Shown: positions 1 through 8,384 of the stretch, piece after piece
Numbering within the stretch: position 1 is the stretch's first letter
Layout of the letters: each line of letters opens with the position of its first letter
NCBI GenBank assembly: GCA_042408665.1
Contig: JBHOQW010000261.1
Coordinates: 1 to 25,866 of the forward strand
Origin: CAUJGQ01 sp042408665
GTDB taxonomy: Bacteria > Chloroflexota > Dehalococcoidia > CAUJGQ01
Length of the DNA: 25,866 nt
Direction of reading: 5' to 3'
Made by a program: the position numbers and the translations under genes
Notes under the pieces: model-generated
Databases searched by the model: none
Told to the model about the DNA's origin: nothing
Seen by the model: the letters and a program-made list of their open reading frames with translations, nothing else

Positions 1-10
1 GGAAGCGACC

Positions 11-1453
11 GTGACAGTGCTTGAGAAGCCCAGGACCGTTGGTGAGCTGCGCGCCTCCGGGTACAAGGTCCTCCCGGTCCGCGAGGAGATGCGGAAGAAC
101 CTCATCGAGAAGATCCGGCGCGGCGAACCGCTGTTCACCGGTATCATCGGGTATGAGGAGACCGTCATCCCGGCCATCGAAAACGCCATCCTCGCCGGGC
201 AGGACATCATCTTCCTCGGAGAGCGCGGGCAGGCGAAATCGCGCATGATTCGCTCGCTCGTGGAGCTTTTGGACGAGGAGACCCCCACGCTCGCGCCGGT
301 GGAGATCGAGGAGAACGGCGTCCGCAGGGTGCTCGCCCCGGAGTTCCTCGAGAACCCCTTCAAGCCGATCTCGCCCGTCGGTCGGCAGATCATCGAGCGG
401 CTCGGCGACGACGCCCCCATCCGCTGGGCGCGGCGCGAGGAACGCTACGGCGAGAAGCTGGCCACGCCCGACATCACCATCGCCGACCTGATCGGTGAGG
501 TGGACCCGATCAAGGTCGCTGAGGGCCGCTACCTGTCCGACGAGCTCACGATCCACTACGGGCTGATCCCACGCACCAACCGCGGCATCTTCTGCATCAA
601 CGAGCTGCCGGACCTGGCCGAGCGCATCCAGGTCGGCCTCCTCAACATCATGGAGGAGCGTGACGTCCAGATCCGCGGCTACCGCATCCGCCTGCCGCTG
701 GATGTCTTCATCGTCGCCTCGGCCAACCCGGAAGACTACACCAACCGCGGCCGCATCATCACGCCGCTCAAGGACCGCTACGGCGCGCAGATCCGCACGC
801 ACTACCCGCGCACCGTCGAGTACGAGATCGACATCATGGAGCGCGAGCGCGCCACGTTCGATGACCGGGACTACACGGTCTCCGTGCCGCAGTTCATGAA
901 GGAGATCGTGGCCGAGATCACCCGTCTGGCGCGCCGCTCGCCAGACGTCAATCAGCGCTCCGGCGTCTCCGTGCGCGCCAGCATCGCCAACTACGAGTCG
1001 TTGCTGGCCAACGCCATGCGGCGCGCCATCCGGCTGGGGGAAACCGAGGTAGTGCCGCGCGTCAGCGACCTGCCGTACGTCATCCCCGCCATCTCGGGCA
1101 AGATCGAGCTGGAGACCGTGGAGGACGGCCGCGAGGAGCAGATCATCGAGAAGCTCATCCAGGGCGCGGTGGTAACGGTCTTCAACCGCAACTTCAACAT
1201 CGGCGAGCTGGAGAGCGTGGTGCAGCGCTTCAAGTCCGGCATCTCCGTGGAGGTGTCCGACCAGATGCCGGCCGAGGACTACATGCGCCTGCTGCGCCAG
1301 GTGGAGCCGCTGGGCCGCGCCATCGAGAAGGTGCTGCCCTCGCGCAGCCCGGCCCACGTGGCCTCGGCGATCGAGTTCGTGCTCGAGGGCCTGCACCTCA
1401 ACAAGCGCTTGAACAAGGACAAGATCTCGGGGCGGGTGCAGTACCGCGGCTGA
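11..1453 (+). CDS. MoxR/Mg-chelatase-like AAA+ ATPase
   Basis: A 480-aa AAA+ ATPase of the MoxR / magnesium-chelatase subunit I type. In the family these ATPases remodel or load metal into target proteins together with a VWA-domain partner. Visible motifs: a Walker A-type loop GERGQAKS (residues 70-77), a Walker B-type strand ending in IFCINE (about 193-198), and a sensor-like ASANPEDYTNRG just after. The helical lid follows in the C-terminal half. The start is GTG with GGAAG a few bases upstream; the window edge hides any promoter. The VWA protein begins 93 bp downstream on the same strand, the standard ATPase-VWA pairing. The nearby genes include no other chlorophyll or bacteriochlorophyll gene, so a general chaperone role is more likely than true Mg chelation. 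The family call is firm; the substrate is unknown. Confidence 0.88.
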   Translation: MTVLEKPRTVGELRASGYKVLPVREEMRKNLIEKIRRGEPLFTGIIGYEETVIPAIENAILAGQDIIFLGERGQAKSRMIRSLVELLDEETPTLAPVEIEENGVRRVLAPEFLENPFKPISPVGRQIIERLGDDAPIRWARREERYGEKLATPDITIADLIGEVDPIKVAEGRYLSDELTIHYGLIPRTNRGIFCINELPDLAERIQVGLLNIMEERDVQIRGYRIRLPLDVFIVASANPEDYTNRGRIITPLKDRYGAQIRTHYPRTVEYEIDIMERERATFDDRDYTVSVPQFMKEIVAEITRLARRSPDVNQRSGVSVRASIANYESLLANAMRRAIRLGETEVVPRVSDLPYVIPAISGKIELETVEDGREEQIIEKLIQGAVVTVFNRNFNIGELESVVQRFKSGISVEVSDQMPAEDYMRLLRQVEPLGRAIEKVLPSRSPAHVASAIEFVLEGLHLNKRLNKDKISGRVQYRG

Positions 1454-1546
1454 GCGCCGGCACGCCGGGGCACGACGCCGCGGCGAGCACCGCACCCGAC
1501 ATGTGCGCTGCGTGGGACCACGCGGTCGAATGGAAGGGACGGCGCC

Positions 1547-3832
1547 ATGACCATCTACCGCTACTCCGAGTGGGACGGCAGCCAGGAGATCCCGCCGCTT
1601 GACCCAGACCAGGTGCTGGAGAACCTCACCGACGATTTGATGAACTTCGGCGACCTCCAGCACGCCCTGCGCAACCTCCTCCAGCGCGGGATGCGCAACC
1701 CGATGGGTCAGCGTCTGCAGGGCCTGCGCGACCTGCTCCAGCAACTCCGCCAGCAGCGCCGTCAGATGCTCGACCGCTACAACCTCTCCTCCGTCTTCGA
1801 CGACATCAAGAACCGTCTCAACGAGATCGTCCAGATGGAGCGAGAGACGATCGACCGCCGCCTGCAGGAGGCGTTGCAGGGCGAGCGAGGCCCGCAGTCC
1901 GGCGAACCCCAGGCGGGTTCCCCCCAGCAGGGCGGGCAGGAGGACGCGCTCTCCGCGCTCGATAAGGCGCTGCAAGAGGCCCTGGAAACCGCCCAACGGG
2001 CCATGGAGGAGGCCGAGCGCAGCGGTCTCGGCCAACAGGACCGCGGCGGGGGCCCGCAGGACCGCCAGTCCGGACGACAGCAGGGCAGCCAGCAGGGGGG
2101 CGCCCAGGGCCAGCAGTCCCCAGGCGGTCAGCAGGGGCAGCGCGGCGGCGCAGACGACCAGGCGGGCGAGTTCAACCGCATGCTGCGGCAGATCGCCGAG
2201 CGGAAGAAGCAGTTCCTCGATAACCTGCCCTCGGATCTAGCCGGCGCGGTGCGTGAGCTGCAGAATTACGAGTTCATGGACCCCGAGGCCCGCGCCAAGT
2301 TCCAGGAACTGATGGAGATGCTGAAGAAGGCGATGATGGACACCTTCTTCAAGGATCTCTACAACCAGATCCAGGGCATGACGCCGGAACAACTGGAGCG
2401 GATCAAGCAGATGGTGCGGGACCTCAACCGCATGCTCCAGGAGAAGATGGCCGGAGGGGAGCCGGACTTCGACCAGTTCATGCAGCAGTACGGCGACCTG
2501 TTCGGCAACAACCCACCGCAGTCGCTCGACGATCTCATCCGGCAGATGCAGGCGCAGATCGCGCAGATGCAGAACCTGCTCGACTCCATGCCGGCGGACA
2601 TGCGCCAGCAGCTCCAGGACCTGCTGGCCGATAAGATCGGCGATCCGGAACTGCAGCAGGCCCTGAGCGAGCTGGCCACCAACCTGGAATACATGTTCCC
2701 CATGCGCGACCTGCGCAACCAGTACCCGTTCCGCGGCGACGAGGAGCTGGACCTGGCTGAGGCCATGCGCCTCATGGAGCGCATGCAGGGCATCGACGAG
2801 CTGGAGCGCCAGCTCGAACGCACGCAGTACGGCGGCGATATCGATGAGATCGACGAGAAGAAGCTGGCGGAGATCCTGGGCGAGGAGGCCGCTGAGACCC
2901 TGCGCCAGCTCCGCCAGTTCCTGCAGATCCTAGAGGACGCCGGCTACATCCGCCGCCGCGGCAATACCTGGGAGCTGACGCCGCGCGGCACGCGCAAGAT
3001 CGGGCAGAAGGCTCTGGGCGAGATCTACGCCCAGCTCAAGAAGGACTCCTTCGGCAAGCACGCGGTGCGCGAACGCGGCACCGGCGGCGAGCGCGCCGAC
3101 GAGACCAAGCGGTACGAGTTCGGCGACCCCTTCCACCTGGACATCGAGCGCACGCTGTTCAACTCCTACTACCGCGAGGGCGGACCAAGCATCCCGGCAC
3201 GGCTGCAACCCGAGGACTTCGAGGTCTACCGCACCGAGCAGCTCACTCAGACGGCGACGGTGATGATGCTCGACCTGTCGTGGTCCATGGCCCTGCGCGG
3301 CTCGTTCCAGGCGGCCAAGAAAGTGGCCCTTGCCCTCAACAACCTGATCCGCAGCCAGTTCACGCGCGATAGCCTGTACATCATCGGCTTCTCGGCCTAC
3401 GCGCGCGAGCTCAAGCCGGAACAGCTCCCCTACGTGCGCTGGGATGAGTCGGTCCTGGGCACGAACATGCACCACGCCCTCATCCTGGCCCAATCCTTGC
3501 TGGCCAAGCACAAGGTCGGCACCCGCCAGATCATCATGATCTCGGACGGCGAGCCGACCGCCCACCTGGAGAAGGGCCGCTCCTACTTCGCCTACCCGCC
3601 CAGCCCGATCACCATTCGCGAGACGCTCAAAGAGGTCAAGCGCTGCACCCAAAAGGGCATTATCATCAACACCTTCATGCTTGACCGGAATTACTACCTG
3701 AAAGAGTTTGTCAACCAGGTGGCGAAGATCAACAAGGGCCGCGTCTTCTACACGACGCCGGACAAGCTAGGCCAGTACATCCTGGTGGACTACGTCACGA
3801 GCAAGCGTAAGCGCATCGGCGGCGGCATCTAG
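1547..3832 (+). CDS. VWA-domain protein, partner of the MoxR-type ATPase
   Basis: A 761-aa protein with no obvious signal peptide or membrane segment, so probably cytoplasmic. Its order is an N-terminal helical region; a Gln/Gly-rich low-complexity linker (roughly residues 115-210); long Met/Gln/Leu-rich helical segments (about 210-450); a short winged-helix-like stretch (about 455-490, ILEDAGYIRRRGNTWELTPR); and a C-terminal von Willebrand A domain. The VWA metal site (MIDAS) is complete: D576-x-S578-x-S580, T639 in GTNMHHA, and D667 in ISDGEP. In related systems the VWA protein binds a metal ion and couples a client to the AAA+ ATPase encoded just upstream. GAAGGGA lies ahead of the ATG. 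The pairing strongly suggests one operon with the ATPase. The client protein cannot be read from the sequence. Confidence 0.88.
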   Translation: MTIYRYSEWDGSQEIPPLDPDQVLENLTDDLMNFGDLQHALRNLLQRGMRNPMGQRLQGLRDLLQQLRQQRRQMLDRYNLSSVFDDIKNRLNEIVQMERETIDRRLQEALQGERGPQSGEPQAGSPQQGGQEDALSALDKALQEALETAQRAMEEAERSGLGQQDRGGGPQDRQSGRQQGSQQGGAQGQQSPGGQQGQRGGADDQAGEFNRMLRQIAERKKQFLDNLPSDLAGAVRELQNYEFMDPEARAKFQELMEMLKKAMMDTFFKDLYNQIQGMTPEQLERIKQMVRDLNRMLQEKMAGGEPDFDQFMQQYGDLFGNNPPQSLDDLIRQMQAQIAQMQNLLDSMPADMRQQLQDLLADKIGDPELQQALSELATNLEYMFPMRDLRNQYPFRGDEELDLAEAMRLMERMQGIDELERQLERTQYGGDIDEIDEKKLAEILGEEAAETLRQLRQFLQILEDAGYIRRRGNTWELTPRGTRKIGQKALGEIYAQLKKDSFGKHAVRERGTGGERADETKRYEFGDPFHLDIERTLFNSYYREGGPSIPARLQPEDFEVYRTEQLTQTATVMMLDLSWSMALRGSFQAAKKVALALNNLIRSQFTRDSLYIIGFSAYARELKPEQLPYVRWDESVLGTNMHHALILAQSLLAKHKVGTRQIIMISDGEPTAHLEKGRSYFAYPPSPITIRETLKEVKRCTQKGIIINTFMLDRNYYLKEFVNQVAKINKGRVFYTTPDKLGQYILVDYVTSKRKRIGGGI

Positions 3833-3851
3833 CCGCACCCTGGCCAACGAG

Positions 3852-3877
3852 GCGGGCGCCCTGCAGGGCGCCCGCTT
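3852..3877 (+). terminator. perfect palindrome, probable terminator
   Basis: Positions 3852-3875 form a perfect 24-nt inverted repeat (GCGGGCGCCCTG followed by its complement) starting 19 nt after the VWA stop codon. Only TT follows, so it is not a textbook U-tract terminator. Placement and stem strength still support an end to the ATPase-VWA transcript. Confidence 0.6.
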
Positions 3878-3901
3878 CCCCACCAACACCCCGATCCCAC
3901 G

Positions 3902-4933
3902 ATGAGCGTTCGACGCCGGCTCGCCGTTTCCGTCTCCCTGCTGGCGCTGCTGGTGGTGCTGGGCACGACCGGCTACATGGCCATCGAGGGGTGGTCGCTG
4001 CTGGACGCGCTGTACATGACGGTGACCACCCTCTCCACGGTGGGCTTCCGCGAAGTGCATCCGCTCTCCACCGCGGGGCAGATCTTTACCATCGCCCTCA
4101 TCATCGGCGGCGTAGGCGGGGCGCTGTACACGCTGACCACGATCGTCACCATCGCGGTGGAGGGGGAGCTGCTCGACTATTTCGGGAGGCGACGCATGGA
4201 GGCGCGCATTCAGGGCCTGCGCGGCCATTACATCATCTGCGGTTTCGGCCGCGTGGGACGGGAGATCGCGGCGGAGTTCAAACGCCGCGGGGTGCCGTTC
4301 GTGGTAGTGGACCACAACCCGCAGGTGCACCCGCTCGTGCGCGCCCTCGGGTACGACCACATTGACGGTAACGCCACCAGCGACGAGGTGCTGCTGCGCG
4401 CCGGCGTGCAGCGGGCGGCCTGCCTGCTGGCCGCGGCCGATTCCGACACCGATAACACCTTTATCGTGCTCAGCGCCCGCGCCCTCAAACCGGATATCTT
4501 CATCGTCGCCCGCGCCGGCCACCCAGAAGCTGAGAGCAAGCTCCGCCGCGCCGGTGCCGACCGCGTGATCTCCCCGTATAGCATCGCCGGCCAGCACATG
4601 GCGATGGCCGCACTCCAACCGGCGATCGTCGACTTCATGACCACCACCTTTCGCAGCCGCGAAGGCGATCTGATCCTGGCCGAGGTCACCGTGACGGCCG
4701 AGTCCGGCCTCGCCGGCCGCACCATCCACCAGGTATTCGGCGGACGCCCCGACACCGTGGTACTGGCCCTACGCCGAGAAGGCGGTGAGCTACGGGCCGC
4801 CCCGCCACCACAGGAGGTGCTGCGCCTGCACGACCGGTTGATCGTCCTGGGCCCCGCGCCAGAGCTGGAATTCTTCGCCACGCGCACCGGTGGCACGGTG
4901 CCGCTCCCGGACGCAGCGTCGGCCGTGGAGTAA
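3902..4933 (+). CDS. two-TM potassium channel with RCK (TrkA-N/TrkA-C) domains
   Basis: A 343-aa potassium channel of the MthK-like design. TM1 is at about residues 6-28. A pore helix and selectivity filter follow, with TVGF at 46-49 in STVGFREVHP. TM2 is at about 60-86. A cytoplasmic Rossmann RCK/TrkA-N domain opens with GFGRVG (114-119), and an acidic residue (D137) ends its second strand as in NAD-binding RCK folds. The TrkA-C domain spans about 225-330. The filter reads GFRE where classical channels have GYGD, a variant I believe is common in bacterial relatives. RCK domains usually gate the pore in response to Ca2+, nucleotides or redox state; the ligand here is unknown. No clear ribosome binding site precedes the ATG. 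It stands alone between a terminator and the next gene. Confidence 0.9.
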   Translation: MSVRRRLAVSVSLLALLVVLGTTGYMAIEGWSLLDALYMTVTTLSTVGFREVHPLSTAGQIFTIALIIGGVGGALYTLTTIVTIAVEGELLDYFGRRRMEARIQGLRGHYIICGFGRVGREIAAEFKRRGVPFVVVDHNPQVHPLVRALGYDHIDGNATSDEVLLRAGVQRAACLLAAADSDTDNTFIVLSARALKPDIFIVARAGHPEAESKLRRAGADRVISPYSIAGQHMAMAALQPAIVDFMTTTFRSREGDLILAEVTVTAESGLAGRTIHQVFGGRPDTVVLALRREGGELRAAPPPQEVLRLHDRLIVLGPAPELEFFATRTGGTVPLPDAASAVE

Positions 4934-5017
4934 GCATGACGGATCGCGGGCACGCGGCGCCGGGGCGGGAACGATCCCGCGCGGTGGCCAGTCCATATCA
5001 CACCAAGGGGTGAAACC

Positions 5018-6040
5018 ATGATGCGGCGCATCTCGGTGGCACTGGTGACGGGCGGCGCCGGCGCGCAACTGCTCGGCTTGGCGGTGGACGCCTGGCTGCA
5101 CGCGCGGGACGCCGACTTAGCCGCCCGTGAGGGCGTGCTCTCGGTGCAAAATCCCGGCCACGCCCTGTTCAGCGGCGGTCTGGTGGCCGTCGTGCTCGGC
5201 GCCTGCGGTTTGCTCGTGAGCTCGGTCACCGCCGGGGAGGGGCGACATGGGCTGAGACCCCGGCTCCTGTCGGTGCTGCCGGCGTTTGCCCTCCTCACCC
5301 TGTTGGGTGGGGCGCTTGGCTTCGCCGCGCGCTCCGGCGCTATCGCGGGGCATCACCACGACCCGGCACAGAACCATCAGGGTGAACCCTCGCACAGTGC
5401 ACCGGCCCAGGCAGCCGTAGCGCCGGCAGAAGGGCACGCGCACGGGGCGGCGGCCCCGGCTCAGCCCACGCTCGACCCCTCTCGCCACACCCATGGCGAG
5501 GAGCTCAACGTGAGCTGGGAACAGATCCGCGCGGCCGACGCCGCGCTCAGCACGGCCAGAGCCGCCACGGAGAAATACCGCGACGTCAACCGGGCGCGGG
5601 CGGACGGCTACATCCAGGTCACCCAGGTCATCCCCGGCCTAGGCGCCCACTTCGTCCACCCTGCCCTGCTGGCCAGCGGCACCTTTGACCCGGCGCGCCC
5701 GCCCATCCTGCTGTACGACAGCACGCCCGACGGCGGCTTTGAGCTGGTGGGGGTAAGCTGGTCGCTGCCCAAGCGGCCGGGCGACGACACGCCCCCAACC
5801 TCTCCGTTTGGCCCGCTGGCGGCGTGGCACTACCACACCGACCTGTGCTTTAGTGTGCGCGCCGGCTCGCCCATCGTGAGCGTGAACTCCGCGGCGGGGT
5901 GTCGCGCGGCGGGCGGCCTCTACGTGCGGGAGACGGGCTGGATGGTGCACGCTTGGCTCTTCCGTCCCAGCCCCGAGGGCGTGTTCAGCCACCAGAACAG
6001 CGCGGTGCGTGGTCCGACCGCGCGCGGCAGTGGCCGCTGA
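5018..6040 (+). CDS. His-rich three-TM protein of unknown function
   Basis: A 340-aa protein I do not recognise by name. Three hydrophobic segments occupy the first third (about residues 5-24, 50-72 and 84-106). A His-rich linker follows (about 109-165) with HHH, HAH and HTH clusters, then a soluble domain of about 170 residues. That domain has a dense set of aromatic, His and Cys residues: GAHFVHPALL, LLYDSTPDGG, WHYHTDLCF and TGWMVHAW. The His clusters suggest metal binding, probably in the linker and perhaps also at WHYH. AAGGGGTGA sits ahead of the ATG and supports the start. It lies 84 bp after the potassium channel on the same strand, but co-transcription is not proven. It could be a metal-handling membrane protein or a metalloenzyme anchored to the membrane. 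The assignment as a real gene is firm; the function is not. Confidence 0.8.
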   Translation: MMRRISVALVTGGAGAQLLGLAVDAWLHARDADLAAREGVLSVQNPGHALFSGGLVAVVLGACGLLVSSVTAGEGRHGLRPRLLSVLPAFALLTLLGGALGFAARSGAIAGHHHDPAQNHQGEPSHSAPAQAAVAPAEGHAHGAAAPAQPTLDPSRHTHGEELNVSWEQIRAADAALSTARAATEKYRDVNRARADGYIQVTQVIPGLGAHFVHPALLASGTFDPARPPILLYDSTPDGGFELVGVSWSLPKRPGDDTPPTSPFGPLAAWHYHTDLCFSVRAGSPIVSVNSAAGCRAAGGLYVRETGWMVHAWLFRPSPEGVFSHQNSAVRGPTARGSGR

Positions 6041-6057
6041 GCCGGTCCTGCACGCCG

Positions 6058-6086
6058 TTGCCGCCGTCCGCCGGTCCCACTACGCT
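6058..6086 (+). promoter_or_regulatory. promoter of the lipid-kinase-like gene
   Basis: TTGCCG (6058-6063), an exact 17-nt spacer and TACGCT (6081-6086). The predicted start of transcription near 6093 leaves a short leader carrying GGAGGG (6105-6110), 10 nt before the GTG at 6121. This argues against the in-frame ATG at 6088, which would lie upstream of the transcript. Confidence 0.5.
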
Positions 6087-6120
6087 GATGCCGGCAGTCA
6101 TCGCGGAGGGGACGGCCGGA

Positions 6121-7056
6121 GTGCCGAAACGGGCGCGGTTCATCATCAATCCCACCGCGCGGACCCTGCCCTCGCCGGACCGGCTGGCGACCGGCCCGGC
6201 CTGGCTACGGCTGCGCGGCTGGGAGGTAGACGAATGCTGGACGCGGATGCCCGGCCACGCCGAGCGGCTGGCGCGCGACGCCGCCGAGCGTGGGTTCGAC
6301 GCGGTTGTCGTCGTCGGTGGTGACGGCACCGTGCGCGAGGCGGTCAGCGGCCTGAGCGGCTCACGCACGGCGCTGGCGGTGGTGGCCGCCGGCACGGCCA
6401 ACGTGTGGGCGCATGAGGTCCGACTACCGCGCCATCCGACGGCAGTGGCGCGGCTGGTCGACCACGGCGAGGTGCGGGCCGTCGATGTGGGCATCTGCAA
6501 CGGCCACCGCTTTCTGCTCATGGCCAGCCTCGGCGTGGATTCGGCGGTCGTGGCCACCCTCTCGCCCTGGGCCAAGCGCCTGTTCGGCCGCGCCGCATAC
6601 ATCGCCCACGGCTTTCGCGAGGCCACCACCTTCGCCCCCCTGCGGGCACGGGTCAGCGTCGACGGCGAAGCGGTCAGCGGGCCGCTGCTGATGGCCGTGG
6701 TGGGGAACACGCGCTCCTACGGCGGGCTGATCAAGGTCACCAACCACGCCGTGGCCGACGACGGCCTGCTCGATCTGATGCTGTACACCGGTAAGGGGTT
6801 CGGCCGGTTCCTGGTGTACCTCGCCCGTACCGTGGTCGGGCGGCACACCGGCGTTCCCGGCACGCTCTACCGTACCGGGCGGGTGATCACGGTGGAGACC
6901 GAGCACCCCGTTCCCGTGCAGGCCGATGGGGACGTGCTCACTCACACGCCGGTCGAGTTCGCCGTCGAGCCGCGCGCCCTCCGCGTGATCGTGCCGCGGG
7001 GTGTCCACTCACCGATCTTCTCACAGCCCCCGCTGGTAGACGGCAAGCTCCCGTGA
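6121..7056 (+). CDS. diacylglycerol/sphingosine kinase-like lipid kinase (DAGK/LCB5 family)
   Basis: A 311-aa soluble protein of the DAGK-catalytic / YegS / LCB5 superfamily, which phosphorylates lipid hydroxyl groups with ATP. The N-terminus KRARFIINP matches the first strand of the fold. The nucleotide-binding signature VVGGDGTVREAVSGL (GGDGT at 66-70) and the second glycine loop AAGTAN (about 90-94) are both present. The C-terminal half is the usual beta-rich substrate domain, containing VVGNTRSYGG. Length is normal for the family. I chose the GTG at 6121 because GGAGGG lies 10 nt upstream and a promoter just before it would exclude the earlier ATG at 6088. It converges on recF, with 22 bp between their stop codons. 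The lipid substrate cannot be predicted. Confidence 0.85.
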   Translation: MPKRARFIINPTARTLPSPDRLATGPAWLRLRGWEVDECWTRMPGHAERLARDAAERGFDAVVVVGGDGTVREAVSGLSGSRTALAVVAAGTANVWAHEVRLPRHPTAVARLVDHGEVRAVDVGICNGHRFLLMASLGVDSAVVATLSPWAKRLFGRAAYIAHGFREATTFAPLRARVSVDGEAVSGPLLMAVVGNTRSYGGLIKVTNHAVADDGLLDLMLYTGKGFGRFLVYLARTVVGRHTGVPGTLYRTGRVITVETEHPVPVQADGDVLTHTPVEFAVEPRALRVIVPRGVHSPIFSQPPLVDGKLP

Positions 7057-7078
7057 CGGCCCACACGTCGTGCGGGAC

Positions 7079-8320
7079 TTATGGTTCGCCCGGTGCCGCC
7101 GCGATGGGCGTCGGTTGAGCGGCAGCGCCCTCGTCCGCTGCGGCCCGCGGCTGGACTTGGCCGCCCGCTACCCGGTAGACGGCGGCCCGTTCCAGAAAGG
7201 CGGTGCTGAACCGGTCCAATTCCGCGGTCGTGATCAGCGCCTGCTCTACATCGGTGAGCGTGTGCAGGACCGCGAGGCGACGGCGCTCATCGAGCTCGGA
7301 CAGGATGTCATCGAGCAGCAGTACGGGCGTCTCACCGGCGCGCACGCGCAGGAAACGCGCCTCGGCCAGACGCAGGGCGAGGGCCACGGTGCGCTGCTGC
7401 GCGCGTGAGCCAAAGCTGCCCGCGGGCCGGCCGCCGATCTCGAAGCGCAGGTCATCCCGATGCGGGCCGACCAGCGAAACACCCGCCGCGATCTCCTTGG
7501 CCTGCCGGCGCTGCATCGCCTCGCGGAACCGGTTGCGCAGCTCCTCCGGTGTGGCTGGCAGACCGCCGCCACACTCCTCCGCGAGCTGGGGGGCGTAGCG
7601 CACAGCCAGCTCCTCCCGCCCCTCGCTGAGGACGGCGTACACCTCCCGTGCCTGCCGGTCGAGCTCCGCCACCGCCGCCGCCCGCGCCAGCGTGATGACG
7701 GTCCCCTGCACCACCAGCTCCTCGTTCCAGGGGAGCAGGTGCTCCGGCCGCGCCCGGCCCTCCTCAATCCGGCGCAAAAGCACGTTGCGCTGCTGCATGA
7801 CACGCTGGTACCGCTGCAGAGCGCGCAGATAGGCGTGGTCGACCTGCGCTACCGTGATGTCCAGGTAGCGCCGCCGCCCGGCGGGCGAGCCGGTAAGCAG
7901 GTCGATGTCCTGGGCAGTAAAAAGCACGGCCAAGATATGACCGATCACCTCGGAGGCGCGGCGTGGCAACCCGTTGACGCGCAGGCGCTTGGCGGCGTGC
8001 GCCGCCGCCTCCCCCAGCGGAGCGGCTTCCGCCCCCCGCACCAGCACCGTCACCTCCACTTGAAGCTCGGTGCGGCCGCGCAGCGCGCGTCCGCCCACGC
8101 GCATCGCGCCCAGCCCGTCCTCAACGGCGTCCCAGCGTACCAGCTCCGCGTCGGAGGCCGCCCGCGGCGAGCGGGTGGTCGCCAGCACGTACACGGCCTC
8201 CAACAGGTTCGTCTTCCCCTGCGCGTTCTCACCCCAGAAGACGCTGATCCCGGGGGGGAGATCGAGCTCCACGCGGGCGAAGTTGCGAAAGTTGGCAAGG
8301 GTGAGGTGAGTCAGATGCAT
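7079..8320 (-). CDS. recF: RecF recombination/repair ATPase
   Basis: A 413-aa RecF, an SMC-like ABC ATPase that helps load RecA at single-stranded gaps together with RecO and RecR. The N-terminus MHLTHLTLANFRNF is typical. Walker A is GENAQGKTN (30-38). The C-terminal part has GPHRDDL, the signature-like SFGSRAQQRTVALAL and the Walker B block LLDDILSELDERR. The ATG at 8320 is preceded by AGGCGGA, and an upstream extension of the same frame has no RecF similarity. The last 30 or so residues form an Ala/Pro/Gln-rich tail. It follows a coiled-coil gene by 64 bp on the same strand and probably shares its transcript. dnaA, dnaN and gyrB, its neighbours in many bacteria, are not in this window. Confidence 0.95.
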   Translation of the reverse strand: MHLTHLTLANFRNFARVELDLPPGISVFWGENAQGKTNLLEAVYVLATTRSPRAASDAELVRWDAVEDGLGAMRVGGRALRGRTELQVEVTVLVRGAEAAPLGEAAAHAAKRLRVNGLPRRASEVIGHILAVLFTAQDIDLLTGSPAGRRRYLDITVAQVDHAYLRALQRYQRVMQQRNVLLRRIEEGRARPEHLLPWNEELVVQGTVITLARAAAVAELDRQAREVYAVLSEGREELAVRYAPQLAEECGGGLPATPEELRNRFREAMQRRQAKEIAAGVSLVGPHRDDLRFEIGGRPAGSFGSRAQQRTVALALRLAEARFLRVRAGETPVLLLDDILSELDERRRLAVLHTLTDVEQALITTAELDRFSTAFLERAAVYRVAGGQVQPRAAADEGAAAQPTPIAAAPGEP

Positions 8321-8384
8321 GATTCCGCCTATACGGCGTTCGGCTCCGCGACCGTCCCTGGTTGGCGCCGAACCGGGGCCACGT

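Noticed and set aside
2930..3652. A 240-residue minus-strand frame inside the VWA gene
   Set aside because: The overlying plus-strand frame has clear VWA motifs; high GC makes long antisense frames common.
11..3832. True magnesium chelatase for chlorophyll synthesis
   Set aside because: No H subunit or other pigment gene is present; the pair fits the general MoxR/VWA group better.
4965..4980. GCGGGA-ACGA-TCCCGC hairpin after the potassium channel
   Set aside because: The stem is only 6 bp, with no U-tract and weak placement; not enough to call a terminator.
3767..5298. Long minus-strand frames over the potassium channel and the three-TM gene
   Set aside because: They show no domain and lie under well-supported genes.
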